Shown: one piece after another, positions 51,202 through 60,456 of the stretch
Layout of the letters: the number at the start of each line of letters is the position of its first letter
Position numbering within the stretch: the first letter of the stretch is position 1
NCBI RefSeq assembly: GCF_014652855.1
Contig: NZ_BMZP01000004.1
Coordinates: 275,242 to 339,241, forward strand
Source: Novosphingobium pokkalii
GTDB lineage: Bacteria; Pseudomonadota; Alphaproteobacteria; Sphingomonadales; Sphingomonadaceae
Reading direction: 5' to 3'
Length of the DNA: 64,000 nucleotides
Translations under genes and position numbers: made by a program
The notes under the pieces: generated by a model
What the model was told of the DNA's origin: nothing
The model's database searches: none
What the model saw: only the letters and a program-made list of their open reading frames with translations

Positions 51202-52515
51202 TCAGGCGGATAGCCCGCCTTCTGACAGGCGCCCGGCGTGGCGCAGCACGGCCAGGCTCAGCAGCAGGGCGCCGGCGGCCACGGCAATCCAGGCATGCCA
51301 GCTCCCCAGCCCGAAATAGATCGCAGGCGTGAGGAACGAGGCAAGCGAAACGAACTGGTTGACGATGCCCGCGCCCAGGCCCGCGCCGCCGGCGCGCTCC
51401 GCCACGCGCGGCAACAGCGCCATGCACACGCCCGAAAGCGCGCCAAAGGCAAAGACCCAGCCCATCAGCCCGGCCACCGCCGCTGCCAGCGGGCTGGCCG
51501 GGACGAACAGCAGCGCCTGCGCCAGCACACCCACCGCGGCCATCGCGGCGAACAGGCGCAAGGGGCGCATCGCCCGCGCCAGCAAGGCACCGGTCACCGT
51601 GCTACCCGCCAGCACCGCCAGGATCTTGGCCCCCGCCACGATCCCTGCTGACGCCGCCAGCGAAACGCCATGCGTCTTGGCCAGCCAGCCCGCCGCCACC
51701 AGGCTGGTGCCATAGGAAACCATGTTGGGCAGCGCGGCCGCCAGTGCCAGCAACAGCAGCACGGGATTGGTGACCCCGGCGCGCAATTGTGCCAGTGGTG
51801 ATCGCGCCAGGTCACGCGGGGCAGAGGCGACGCGCGGCAGGAGCACGGCGCCGGCCACGCAGGCCAGCATCACGGCGCCATGGGCGGCAAAGGCCAGGCG
51901 CCAGCTTGCCCATTGCGCCACCAGGGCGGCCAGCAGCAATCCGGCGGAAAAACCGGCTGGGGCGTAGGTTGCCCACAGCGCCATGCCGCGCGCGCGCAGG
52001 TTGCCGTCCAGCGTGGTCATCAGCATGGCCGCCCCGCCATTGAGCACGCCGACATAGGCAATGCCAGCCACGACCATCGACAGGTCGAACAGCCACAATG
52101 CCCGCGCCTGCACCAGGCCCAGGTCCGCCACCGCCAGCAGCAGCGGCGCCAGGATCAGCACGCGGCGTGGCCCCAGCCGATCGACCAGCCCGCCCCCCAG
52201 CGTGGAGGTGATCGCGGCGGGCAGCGAAAACAGCGAAATGGTCCAGCCGATCGCGGCCGGACCACTGGAAAAATCCCGCGCCACCAGCGCGGTCAGCGGC
52301 GAAAGCATGCCGACCATCGCCATCGATCCCAGCCCGATCGCATAGACCAGCACCAGAGTGAACATCTGGCGGCTGATGCCCTGCCATGCCGGCAGCAGCC
52401 CATCGAAGGGATGTTCGGGCGGCTGCCGGACGATGGTCTGCGACAAGGCTTTTCTCTTTTCAGGCGTTGGGCGGGAAAGCGGGCCGGCCTGGGCCAGCCC
52501 CCTTCCCCGCAGCAT
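51202..52515 (-). CDS. Major facilitator superfamily transporter (second copy)
   Basis: 12-segment MFS permease, up to 437 aa. The GGLVDRLGPRRVLILAP loop and WATYAPAGF segment correspond to the MFS at 19704, and both end with a membrane helix followed by a short tail. The N-terminus is uncertain: ATG 52515 lies 6 nt after the TonB receptor stop but lacks a ribosome site; TTG 52446 would remove 23 non-conserved residues. It is transcribed with the TonB receptor, giving outer- and inner-membrane uptake for one substrate. It converges on the SDR at 51196. Confidence 0.83.
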   Translation of the reverse strand: MLRGRGLAQAGPLSRPTPEKRKALSQTIVRQPPEHPFDGLLPAWQGISRQMFTLVLVYAIGLGSMAMVGMLSPLTALVARDFSSGPAAIGWTISLFSLPAAITSTLGGGLVDRLGPRRVLILAPLLLAVADLGLVQARALWLFDLSMVVAGIAYVGVLNGGAAMLMTTLDGNLRARGMALWATYAPAGFSAGLLLAALVAQWASWRLAFAAHGAVMLACVAGAVLLPRVASAPRDLARSPLAQLRAGVTNPVLLLLALAAALPNMVSYGTSLVAAGWLAKTHGVSLAASAGIVAGAKILAVLAGSTVTGALLARAMRPLRLFAAMAAVGVLAQALLFVPASPLAAAVAGLMGWVFAFGALSGVCMALLPRVAERAGGAGLGAGIVNQFVSLASFLTPAIYFGLGSWHAWIAVAAGALLLSLAVLRHAGRLSEGGLSA

Positions 52516-52521
52516 TTGCGA

Positions 52522-54873
52522 TCACTGGCGGTATTGCAAGGTCAGCCCGATCGTGCGCGGACGATAGGACTGCTCATAGTAGAGGCTGCCGCCAACGGCG
52601 TCATGACCGCGCGAAAGCAGATCGCGCGAATTGGTCAGGTTGTCGACGAACAGCGAGAGATCGACCCCGCCCTTGCGCAGGCCCATGCGCAACTGGACAT
52701 AGTCGCGGCCCGGCAAGGCATAGAGACCCGGATCATAGCCGAACGTGCCCACCGCCGAAGGGATCGTGTCATCGCTGGTGAAGGTATAGTCCACCCGCGC
52801 ATAACCCGAGATTTCCCCCGTGATCGGCGCTTCATAGTTGCCATAGGCATGGCCCGACCACAGCGGCCCGCTGATGCGTTCGCCCGCAGCGCGCAGCAGC
52901 ACCGTGCCGTTCTTGATCGTCACGTCATCGGCATAGTGCACGTTGGTATAGCCGATGTTGCCACCCACCGAGAGCCCGGTGACCGGCCGCACCTCGAGCG
53001 AGAGTTCCAGGCCCTTGCCATTGGCATCGCCCAGGTTCGACACATACGAGAAGCCGCAGTTGAGGCGGACCGCCTGCTGGATGTTCTTCCAGTTGACGAT
53101 ATAGCCGCTGACATCGAACGCCACCTTGCCGCCCAGCAAGCGGCCCTTGGTGCCCGCTTCGTAGGACCACAGCGAGTCCGATTCAAAGCTGGTCGGCACG
53201 GTGCTGGTGGTCAGGCCCAGCGCGGTCAGGTCGCTGGCGCAGCGTTCGGGCAGCGTGCTGGGCTGCGCGCCGGCCGGGCGGAAGCCCTTGCTGGCCGAGG
53301 CATAGAGCATCGCGTTGTCATCGACCTGGTACTTGGCCGCGAACTTGGGCGTCCAGGCGCCTTCGCTCGTCTTGGTGATTACCTGGGTACGTGACCCGCC
53401 GTTGGTCGGACCGTCCTTGGTTTCGTCGAAGGTGAAATCGACCTTGGTGTAGCGCAGCGCGGCGGTCAGCGTCAGCTTGTCGGTGGGCTTCACGTCCACG
53501 CTGGCAAAGGCGGCGTACTGATCGTCCTTGGACGTGATGATATCCACCAGGCTGTAGCGGTTGTCATACTGCTGATAACCGCTGACCAGCACGCCGGGAA
53601 CGCGGCCCGACGAGGTGAAGTTGGAAAAGTCCTGCTGGCTGTGGGTGTAGAATACCCCGGCGCTCCAGTCGATCAGCGGATTGTTGGCGGAATAGGCCCG
53701 CAGTTCCTGCGAGAAATTCCGCTGCTTGAGCGTGAGGTAATCCTCCATGTTGGTGATGTCTTTGTTCGAATAGGTCCCGAAGGGCGAACCCGAACGCAAG
53801 GTGGAGAAATAGGTCGAATAGTCGAGCGTCTGGTACTGCTCGCGCTTGAGGTACGAGGTGTTCGACGCGATCGTGACCGTGCCCAGCTTCAGTTCCGCCG
53901 TCAGCGAGGGCATCAGCAGGCGGTCGCGGGTCGGCTCGGGCTGGTAGACGCCGGTGTGGTAATCGCCATCCTTGGCGTTGCCATAGCCTTCCCAGAAATC
54001 GTCGCGCGCGTTCTGGCGCAGGTATTGATAGAACACCTTGGGCGTAATGGTCAGCGTGTTGGTGGGCTTCCACGCCAGGGCGACGCGGCCCACCATGTTG
54101 CTCTGCCAGTTGATATCCTTGGCTTTGACCGTGTCGGTGCCTTGCGTCACCTGGTCGATATAGCCGCCCTGGCGCTGGTACCAGCCGCTGGCGCGGAACG
54201 CGAGCGTATCGGTCAGCGGCGCGCCTACGGCCAGCCCGCCTTCATAGCTGGGCGATCCGTGGTCGGTGAACGAAACCTGGCTGCGACCATAGATGCTGGT
54301 CTTGTCGAAGCTGGGCGAAGGGGTGATGAAACGCACCGCGCCACCTTCCGAACTCGCGCCGAACAGCGTGCCCTGCGGCCCGCGCAGCACTTCCACGCGC
54401 TCCAGGTCGAAAATGCGCGGATAGGGATTGCCGCCGTAATAGCCGATGTTGCGGATCTGGATCGGCGTATCGTCGATGTAGATCGCGGTGGTCGAAGACC
54501 CAACGTCGGACTTCAGGCCGCGAATGGCGATGTTGGTGCCGTTGTTGCCAGCCACGCCCGACGTGGTGGAAAACTGCAAGGCCGGGGTTATGCGCGCGAT
54601 GTCGTCGATGCTGCGCACGCCCTGGACGTCCATGTCCTTTTGCGAATAGGCGGCGATCGACAGCGGCACCTTGTTCAGCGTTTCGTCGCGGCGCTGGGCC
54701 GAAACCACGATCTCCCCGGTCGCACCGCCGGCGACATCTGCGGGGGCCGGTGCCGCGTCGGCGGCGTGGGCCATGCCGGCATCCAGCGCGAAAGGCGCCA
54801 CGCTCGCGATCAGGACCAGGGCGCTGCGGCGCAACCGGCCACGGCGGGCAACCAACGAAAGACTGTGCGACAT
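52522..54873 (-). CDS. TonB-dependent outer-membrane receptor
   Basis: 783 aa receptor. Signal peptide (about 1-37, cleavage near AHAADA), TonB-box-like EIVVSAQRRDE, plug domain (about 60-165; TNIAIRGLKSD, RIFDLERVEVLRGPQGTLFGASSEGGAVRF) and a 22-strand barrel ending in Gln after an aromatic-rich strand (RTIGLTLQYRQ). ATG 54873 has AGAGGG upstream. The subtype is common in sphingomonads for plant- or aromatic-derived ligands. Its stop is 6 nt before the MFS frame, indicating a shared import role. Confidence 0.9.
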   Translation of the reverse strand: MSHSLSLVARRGRLRRSALVLIASVAPFALDAGMAHAADAAPAPADVAGGATGEIVVSAQRRDETLNKVPLSIAAYSQKDMDVQGVRSIDDIARITPALQFSTTSGVAGNNGTNIAIRGLKSDVGSSTTAIYIDDTPIQIRNIGYYGGNPYPRIFDLERVEVLRGPQGTLFGASSEGGAVRFITPSPSFDKTSIYGRSQVSFTDHGSPSYEGGLAVGAPLTDTLAFRASGWYQRQGGYIDQVTQGTDTVKAKDINWQSNMVGRVALAWKPTNTLTITPKVFYQYLRQNARDDFWEGYGNAKDGDYHTGVYQPEPTRDRLLMPSLTAELKLGTVTIASNTSYLKREQYQTLDYSTYFSTLRSGSPFGTYSNKDITNMEDYLTLKQRNFSQELRAYSANNPLIDWSAGVFYTHSQQDFSNFTSSGRVPGVLVSGYQQYDNRYSLVDIITSKDDQYAAFASVDVKPTDKLTLTAALRYTKVDFTFDETKDGPTNGGSRTQVITKTSEGAWTPKFAAKYQVDDNAMLYASASKGFRPAGAQPSTLPERCASDLTALGLTTSTVPTSFESDSLWSYEAGTKGRLLGGKVAFDVSGYIVNWKNIQQAVRLNCGFSYVSNLGDANGKGLELSLEVRPVTGLSVGGNIGYTNVHYADDVTIKNGTVLLRAAGERISGPLWSGHAYGNYEAPITGEISGYARVDYTFTSDDTIPSAVGTFGYDPGLYALPGRDYVQLRMGLRKGGVDLSLFVDNLTNSRDLLSRGHDAVGGSLYYEQSYRPRTIGLTLQYRQ

Positions 54874-55251
54874 AATGCTTATCCCTCTTGTTGTGCTTCT
54901 TGCCTCCCACAGCCCTTGTCCAACCCGCACCTTGCCTGGGCAAGGAGTGCGGCCGGCCGCCGTTTGGCGGCAGGGCAGCCTTGGCGCCATTGCGCCCTGC
55001 GGCTCCCCGATCGTGCCTTGGTGTTCTCCCCAGGCAGGCCTTGGCTCACCAACAAGGTGATTCACAAACCGCCGCGCCGCCATTGCAAGAATCGAACCGG
55101 AGTGTTGCTATTCTTGTGCAACAGCGTGCCATCGGTGCTGGCGTTCGCAAATGCGAAACACGCCATGACCCAACCGGCACTTCGCATCGCTGGCAAGTGT
55201 AGTTGCCACCGCGTAGAGCAGGCGGGCGGCAACAGGCAGGAAGGAAACGCG
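54874..55251. other. Divergent intergenic region with inverted repeat
   Basis: 378 bp between the TonB receptor (-) and amidohydrolase (+). No convincing gene. It contains TTGCAAGAAT (55083-55092) and the near-inverse ATTCTTGTGCAA (55110-55121), a possible regulator site, and AGGAAGGA just before the amidohydrolase start. Otherwise nothing recognisable. Confidence 0.5.
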
Positions 55252-56736
55252 ATGCACGGATCGACCTGGCATGTGGGCGCGGTGCTGCCCGCCGCCGATG
55301 TGCCGCCGCTGGGCGCCCACACCATCACCATCGGCAGCGATGGTCGCATCGCCACGCTGGCGCCGTGCGACCCGTCAGGCCTGACTGCCGCGCAAGCCGC
55401 GCTTGTCGCGATGCCCGCGCTGGCCAATGCCCACGATCATGGCCGTGGCCTCGCCACGCTCGCCTGCGGGGTGGCCGATGCGCCGCTCGAACACTGGATG
55501 ATCGACCTGGCGCGCCAGCCGCGCGTCGATGCCTATGACACGGCCGCCCTTGCCCTTGCCCGCCTCGCCGGATCGGGCGTTGCCGCCGTCTATCACTGCC
55601 ACAACACGCAAGACAGCGCCGCCTTGCTGGACGAGGCCGAGGCCGTTTCCCGCGCCGCGCACGACACCGGCGTGCGCGTGGCATTTGGCTGGCCGTTCTT
55701 CGATGCCAATCCGCTGGTCTATGGCGATCACGCCGTGCTGGCGCGGTTTTTCCCGCCCGATCGCCGCGCGGCGATCGCCACCATGGACCAGGGCTTGCGC
55801 TCCTGCGCCACCAACATGGCCCTGTTCGAGCGCGCCCAGGCGCTGGAGCACGATACCTTCACCCTGCATTATCACCCCGTGGCGCCACAATGGGCCCAGC
55901 CGGCCACGCTGGCGGCCATCGCCGCTGCTTCGGCAGCAAGCGGGCGGCGCGTGCACACCCACCTGCTGGAAACGCGGCTGCAACGCGAGTGGGCCGATGC
56001 CCATTTCCCGCAAGGCTTTGTGCCGTGGCTGGATGCGATCGGCCTGCTGTCTCCGCGCCTGACGGTGGCGCACGGGGTGTGGTTGCGGCCCGATGAACTG
56101 GCCCTGCTTGCGGCGCGCGGGGTAACCGTTTCGGTCAACGTCTCGTCCAACTTGCGCTTGCGTTCCGGCTTGCCGCCGCTCGCCCAGATCGCGCAGGCGG
56201 GCGTGGCCATGGGCCTGGGCCTTGATGGCATGGGGCTAGACGACGATGCCGACATGCTGCGCGAAATCCGCCTGGCGCACCTGCTGCTGGGCCAACCCGA
56301 TCGGGATCACGGCGGCCCGGTGACCCTGCCAGACAGCCAGCCCGTGCTGCACGCGGCCTGGTCGGGCGGGCGCGCCGCGATCCTCGGGCCAGACGATGGC
56401 GGCGGGCGGCTCGCGCCCGGCGCGCCGGCCGATCTACTGCTGATCGACCGGCGGCGCATGGGGCAAGACTGGATCGGGGATGGCTGGCCCGCCGATCCCG
56501 CCTGGCTCCTGGCGCGCGCGACCCGGGCCGATGTCGCCCACCTGCTGGTCGCTGGCCGCGCCGTGGTGCGCGATGGCCAGGTTACCGGGGTGGACGAAGC
56601 CACCCTGGCCGCGCGCCTCGCTGCCCAGGCCCGCGCCGCGCGCCGGGCCACCCCGCCCGACACAGCACGGATCGCGCAAATGCAGGCCGCCACACATGCG
56701 TTCTATGCCGCCGGCTGCCACTGCGGGCAGCCATGA
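55252..56736 (+). CDS. Amidohydrolase of the TRZ/ATZ deaminase group
   Basis: 494 aa cytoplasmic metal-dependent hydrolase. Metal site: His61-x-His63 (NAHDHG), His237 with Glu240 (HTHLLE), His274 (VAHGVW) and Asp325 (LGLDGMGL); no carbamylated Lys. This matches guanine deaminase/chlorohydrolase-type enzymes, which deaminate or dehalogenate N-heterocycles. The NVSSNLRLRSGLPP segment is characteristic. ATG 55252 has AGGAAGGA upstream. It is monocistronic and divergent from the TonB receptor. The C-terminal part (about 410-470) carries the VAGRAVVRDGQVTG beta-sandwich element. Substrate unknown; a pathway heterocycle is likely. Confidence 0.85.
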   Translation: MHGSTWHVGAVLPAADVPPLGAHTITIGSDGRIATLAPCDPSGLTAAQAALVAMPALANAHDHGRGLATLACGVADAPLEHWMIDLARQPRVDAYDTAALALARLAGSGVAAVYHCHNTQDSAALLDEAEAVSRAAHDTGVRVAFGWPFFDANPLVYGDHAVLARFFPPDRRAAIATMDQGLRSCATNMALFERAQALEHDTFTLHYHPVAPQWAQPATLAAIAAASAASGRRVHTHLLETRLQREWADAHFPQGFVPWLDAIGLLSPRLTVAHGVWLRPDELALLAARGVTVSVNVSSNLRLRSGLPPLAQIAQAGVAMGLGLDGMGLDDDADMLREIRLAHLLLGQPDRDHGGPVTLPDSQPVLHAAWSGGRAAILGPDDGGGRLAPGAPADLLLIDRRRMGQDWIGDGWPADPAWLLARATRADVAHLLVAGRAVVRDGQVTGVDEATLAARLAAQARAARRATPPDTARIAQMQAATHAFYAAGCHCGQP

Positions 56737-56742
56737 CGCGCC

Positions 56743-58086
56743 TTACGTCCCCGCCACCATCAGCGTGGCGAGCGTCAGGGTTTCCACCCCGGTCTTGATG
56801 CTGATCGCCGGATCGGGCGCGAAGAACGGCGAATGGTTCACCGGCACTGGCTTGCCTTGCGCCTTGTACTGCGCAGCCATCGCCGCGCTGGTGCCGCCAA
56901 TGCTGAAATAGACCGAGCGCACCTTGCCACCTTGGGCGAATTCGGAAAAATCCTCGCTCGCGGTCCAGCCCGGCTCGCTCGCCGGGATCAGAACCACGCG
57001 ATCCTTGCCCAATGCTGCGGTCAGAGTGGCGGCCGATTGTGCCGAGAGTGCCGGTTCGTTGATCACCGAGCCGGTGCCGTGCAAGTGCACCACATCGGGC
57101 GCAGGCGCACCAGACATCATCGCCACGGCATCGGCCGTGGTCTTGACCCCTTTGAGCAGCCCATCGCGCACCGCCGGATCATAGGATCGCAGCGTCAGGC
57201 CAAGCTCGGCCGTATCGGGAATGATATTGGCCGCCGTGCCGGCATGGAACGATCCCACCGTCACCACGCCGAATTTCATCGGGTCTTTCTGACGGCTGAT
57301 CACGGTCTGCACGTCTTCCACAAAGCGCGCGCCCATCACCACCGGATCGATGCTCTTGTCAGGCATCGAGCCATGCGCGCCCACCCCGTGAAACGTGACA
57401 TGCACGGCATCGCTGGCAGAGGTGGTGAAGCCCTGCTTGATCGTCACCTCGCCCGCCGGCGAAGGGCCGACATGGGCGCCGAACGCGAATTGGGGCTGAG
57501 GAAAGCGGGTATAGAGCCCGTCGGCCAGCATCGCCTTGGCGCCTGACACCACCTCTTCGGCCGGCTGCCCCACCAGGATCACGGTGCCATGCCAGCGCGC
57601 CTTCATGGCCAAGAGCGCCCGCGCCGTGCCGATCCACCAGGCCATGTGGATATCGTGGCCACAGGCATGGTCGACGAACGTGGTCTTGCCGTTGGCATCG
57701 GTCTGCTGCGCGCGGCTGGCATAAGGCAGGCCGGTCTTTTCCTCCATCGGCAGCGCATCCAACTCGGTGCGCAACAGCACCACCGGCCCCGCCCCGTTAT
57801 GGATCACCCCGACGATGCCGGTCTTGCCCACGCCGGTCGTCACATCCACGCCCATGGCCTTGAGCTGCCTGGCCAGCACATCGGCAGTGCGGGTTTCGCG
57901 AAAGGCGGTTTCGGGGTGGCTGTGCAAGTCCTGATAGAGCGCCTGGAGATCGGGCCAATCCTTGGCGAACTGGGCATCGATCGCCGCGCGCGCGGCGGCA
58001 GGATCGGCCTTGGCCAGGGCAGGCGGGCAAGCCATGGCGCAGAGCGCGAAAGCGAGAGCGGAAGCGCAGGAAAAACGGTGCATCAT
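56743..58086 (-). CDS. Exported M20-family amidohydrolase
   Basis: 447 aa M20D metallopeptidase-like enzyme (hippurate/IAA-amino acid hydrolase group) with a Sec signal (about 1-26, cleavage near ALAKAD). Metal and catalytic motifs: DHACGHDIHMAW, VGQPAEEVVSGAKAML, VHVTFHGVGAHGSMPD and the C-terminal NHSPFFAPD. It cleaves N-acyl amino acids or amides in the periplasm. ATG 58086 overlaps the hupE stop (TGATG), so it is the last gene of the urease transcript, an unusual partner that fits scavenging of nitrogen from amides. Confidence 0.87.
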   Translation of the reverse strand: MMHRFSCASALAFALCAMACPPALAKADPAAARAAIDAQFAKDWPDLQALYQDLHSHPETAFRETRTADVLARQLKAMGVDVTTGVGKTGIVGVIHNGAGPVVLLRTELDALPMEEKTGLPYASRAQQTDANGKTTFVDHACGHDIHMAWWIGTARALLAMKARWHGTVILVGQPAEEVVSGAKAMLADGLYTRFPQPQFAFGAHVGPSPAGEVTIKQGFTTSASDAVHVTFHGVGAHGSMPDKSIDPVVMGARFVEDVQTVISRQKDPMKFGVVTVGSFHAGTAANIIPDTAELGLTLRSYDPAVRDGLLKGVKTTADAVAMMSGAPAPDVVHLHGTGSVINEPALSAQSAATLTAALGKDRVVLIPASEPGWTASEDFSEFAQGGKVRSVYFSIGGTSAAMAAQYKAQGKPVPVNHSPFFAPDPAISIKTGVETLTLATLMVAGT

Positions 58087-58631
58087 CAACCCACCTTGTG
58101 CCACATCGCGCTGCGCAGGGGCAAGGCGCGGCCAACCAGCGCGACCACGCCCAGCCCCGCCAGTTGCAACACTGCCGCCGTCAACAGGAACCCAACCACG
58201 AAACCAATGCGCGCCACCCCGCCGGGCGCTTCCAGCCCATGGGCAAACCCATGGCCCAACCCGGCCAGCGCCACGCCGGCCGCAGCCAGCCATAGCGGCG
58301 GGCGCAGGCGCAACAGCGCCGCCAGCGCCAGCCCGACAACGCTTGCCCCGATCATCGCCTCCGCCAGCCCCGCCGGCACCAGCGCGGCGGTGACGAAGCC
58401 GCCAAGCATGGCGGCCAGCAGCGCAACCGGCAGGACTCGCGCCGCGCGGCCGCCGATGATGCCGGCCCAGGCCCCGGCCAACAGCATCGCCGCCAGGTGA
58501 TCGGCGCCGGTCAAGGGGTGCAGCAGCCCCGCCACCAACCCGCCACCGGCACCATGGCCGGGATGGGCCAGGGCCGTTCCGGGCAGCGCGGCAAGCACGA
58601 CGAGAGCGGCGATTGCAGGCAAGCGTTTCAT
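58086..58631 (-). CDS. HupE/UreJ-family nickel transporter
   Basis: 181 aa inner-membrane protein with a leader and about six membrane segments. The nickel motif HPGHGAGGG stands directly after the cleavage site and [13 protein letters not shown] follows, both diagnostic. It supplies nickel to the urease active site. ATG 58631 overlaps the ureG stop by 4 nt and the stop overlaps the M20 start. Confidence 0.9.
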   Translation of the reverse strand: MKRLPAIAALVVLAALPGTALAHPGHGAGGGLVAGLLHPLTGADHLAAMLLAGAWAGIIGGRAARVLPVALLAAMLGGFVTAALVPAGLAEAMIGASVVGLALAALLRLRPPLWLAAAGVALAGLGHGFAHGLEAPGGVARIGFVVGFLLTAAVLQLAGLGVVALVGRALPLRSAMWHKVG

Positions 58632-59257
58632 GCGGGGATCCTTTCGGGCAGGCCGCCGGTCTTGACGATGAACTGGATGATCTCGGGCAGGCCCAGGCAT
58701 TCCTTGAGATTGGTGAACAGGAACGGCCGGTCGCGGCGCATCAGCCTGGCATCGCGGTCCATCACACCCAGGTCAGCACCCACCAGCGGGGCGAGGTCGA
58801 TCTTGTTGATCACCAGCAGATCGGATCGCGTGATGCCGGGGCCGCCCTTGCGCGGAATCTTGTCGCCGGCCGAAACGTCGATCACGTAGATCGTGATATC
58901 GGCCAGTTCCGGGCTGAACGTGGCGGCCAGATTGTCGCCCCCGCTTTCGATGAAGATCAGCTCCAGGCCGGGAAAGCGGCGGGCCATTTCGTCGACCGCG
59001 GCCAGATTGATGCTGGCATCCTCGCGAATGGCGGTGTGCGGGCATCCGCCGGTTTCCACGCCCATGATCCGCTCAGGCACCAGCGCACCGGAACGGGTGA
59101 GAAATTCGGCATCCTCGCGGGTGTAGATATCGTTGGTGATCGCCGCGATGTTCCAGTGGTCGCGCATCGCCTTGCACAGCCGATCGGTCAGCGCCGTCTT
59201 GCCCGAGCCGACCGGGCCACCAATGCCGACGCGCAAAGGTCCATTGTGGGAAATCAT
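58628..59257 (-). CDS. ureG: Urease accessory GTPase UreG
   Basis: 209 aa SIMIBI GTPase that loads nickel into urease. P-loop [11 protein letters not shown] (residues 11-21), the nickel-binding Cys-Pro-His in [19 protein letters not shown], the Walker B/Mg region [13 protein letters not shown] and NKIDLAP. Start 59257 overlaps the ureF stop by ATGA; longer frames enter ureF. Confidence 0.96.
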   Translation of the reverse strand: MISHNGPLRVGIGGPVGSGKTALTDRLCKAMRDHWNIAAITNDIYTREDAEFLTRSGALVPERIMGVETGGCPHTAIREDASINLAAVDEMARRFPGLELIFIESGGDNLAATFSPELADITIYVIDVSAGDKIPRKGGPGITRSDLLVINKIDLAPLVGADLGVMDRDARLMRRDRPFLFTNLKECLGLPEIIQFIVKTGGLPERIPA

Positions 59258-59934
59258 GAGCGGAACAGCCTTGTATAGAGCGTTTCGTGATGGAACGAGC
59301 AGAGTTCGAGGGCCGGGCTCGCCGTGCCGAGATCGTCGAGCGGGCAGGCGCGCGCCGCCGCGGCGATCGGGCCGATGCGACGGGCAAGTTCGGCCATGGC
59401 CAATTGCCCGTCGGTCTGGCCCAGCGGCACCAGCCGCACCCCGGCCGAAACCAGGTTGGCCGACGTGGCATGGAGAAAGCCATGGACCGCAGCACTTTCG
59501 TCCACGCCATGCGCGGCAGCCGCCAGGGCAAAAACGGTAGCATGGGCATTGGGCCAATCCCCCCGCCGCACGGCGTAAGCCTCAAGCGCGGGATGGGGCC
59601 AGGCCTTGCGCACCACGGCCAGGAACGCCGCGCCCTGCTGGCGGCTTTCGAGCGCGGTTTCGCTGCTCGCGCGAAATGCGGCGGCCAGGTCTGCCAGGGC
59701 ATCGAACGCAAGCTCGTCATGCGCCACGCGCATCGCCTGCGTAAGCAGCACCGCATCCACCCAGCCGCCCCCGCGCGAGATCACTGCATCGACATAGCCG
59801 ACCAGATCGGCCCAGGACCGCACCCGGCCATCGTCCACCGCCGTTTCCAGCCCATGGCTATAGGTATAGCCGCCGATCGGCAGCGAGGGCGATGTCCACG
59901 CCAGCAGCAGGTGCAGTGCCGGTTCAGTGAGCAT
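59254..59934 (-). CDS. ureF: Urease accessory protein UreF
   Basis: 226 aa all-helical accessory protein that couples UreG GTP hydrolysis to nickel insertion. Conserved [16 protein letters not shown] at residues 15-30. ATG 59934 lies inside the end of ureE (11-nt overlap), within the DNA encoding the UreE His-rich tail; longer frames would only translate that tail in another frame. Confidence 0.93.
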   Translation of the reverse strand: MLTEPALHLLLAWTSPSLPIGGYTYSHGLETAVDDGRVRSWADLVGYVDAVISRGGGWVDAVLLTQAMRVAHDELAFDALADLAAAFRASSETALESRQQGAAFLAVVRKAWPHPALEAYAVRRGDWPNAHATVFALAAAAHGVDESAAVHGFLHATSANLVSAGVRLVPLGQTDGQLAMAELARRIGPIAAAARACPLDDLGTASPALELCSFHHETLYTRLFRS

Positions 59935-60448
59935 GATCGTGGTGATGGCCATGGCCATGGCCATGGTCGTGATGGTGGTGGCCATCCCCATGATCGTGGC
60001 CATGCTCCCCGGCATAGGCGCCGCCTTCGGGCGTGAACGGCGCTTCGACCAGGTCCACCTGCGCGCCCAGTCCGCGCAGCATGTCCAGGATCACCCCATC
60101 GCGACGCAGCAGGATGCACCCCGCGTGGATTTCGGCCGGAAGATGGCGGTTGCCGATGTGCCAGGCCAGCCGCAACAGCGCGATCGGGCTCGCCGCGCGC
60201 ACTTGCATCAGCGCCTCGGGAACGGCTTCCACCCGCACCACGCGCCCGTCCGACAGCAAGAGCCCGTCGCCATGGGCCAGCACCGTGGCGCGCGCCAGGT
60301 CGAGCACGAAATCGGTGTCGCCCGCCGCGACATAGCGGAAGCGGCGGCGATGCCGCGCATCGTAATCCAGCACGATGACATCGGCTGCGCTGGCGGCATC
60401 CCAGCTTCCGGCGGGAAGCACGTCTCGGGCGATGAGGGGCTCGGTCAT
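59924..60448 (-). CDS. ureE: Urease accessory nickel metallochaperone UreE
   Basis: 174 aa dimeric nickel chaperone. N-terminal peptide-binding domain, then the metal-binding domain with AWHIGNRHLPAEI, and a C-terminal tail from about residue 147 that is almost only His, Gly and Asp (HHHHDHGHGHGHHHD). Such a tail stores several nickel ions. Eight nt separate it from ureC. Confidence 0.94.
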   Translation of the reverse strand: MTEPLIARDVLPAGSWDAASAADVIVLDYDARHRRRFRYVAAGDTDFVLDLARATVLAHGDGLLLSDGRVVRVEAVPEALMQVRAASPIALLRLAWHIGNRHLPAEIHAGCILLRRDGVILDMLRGLGAQVDLVEAPFTPEGGAYAGEHGHDHGDGHHHHDHGHGHGHHHDHAH

Positions 60449-60456
60449 GGTCGCTT

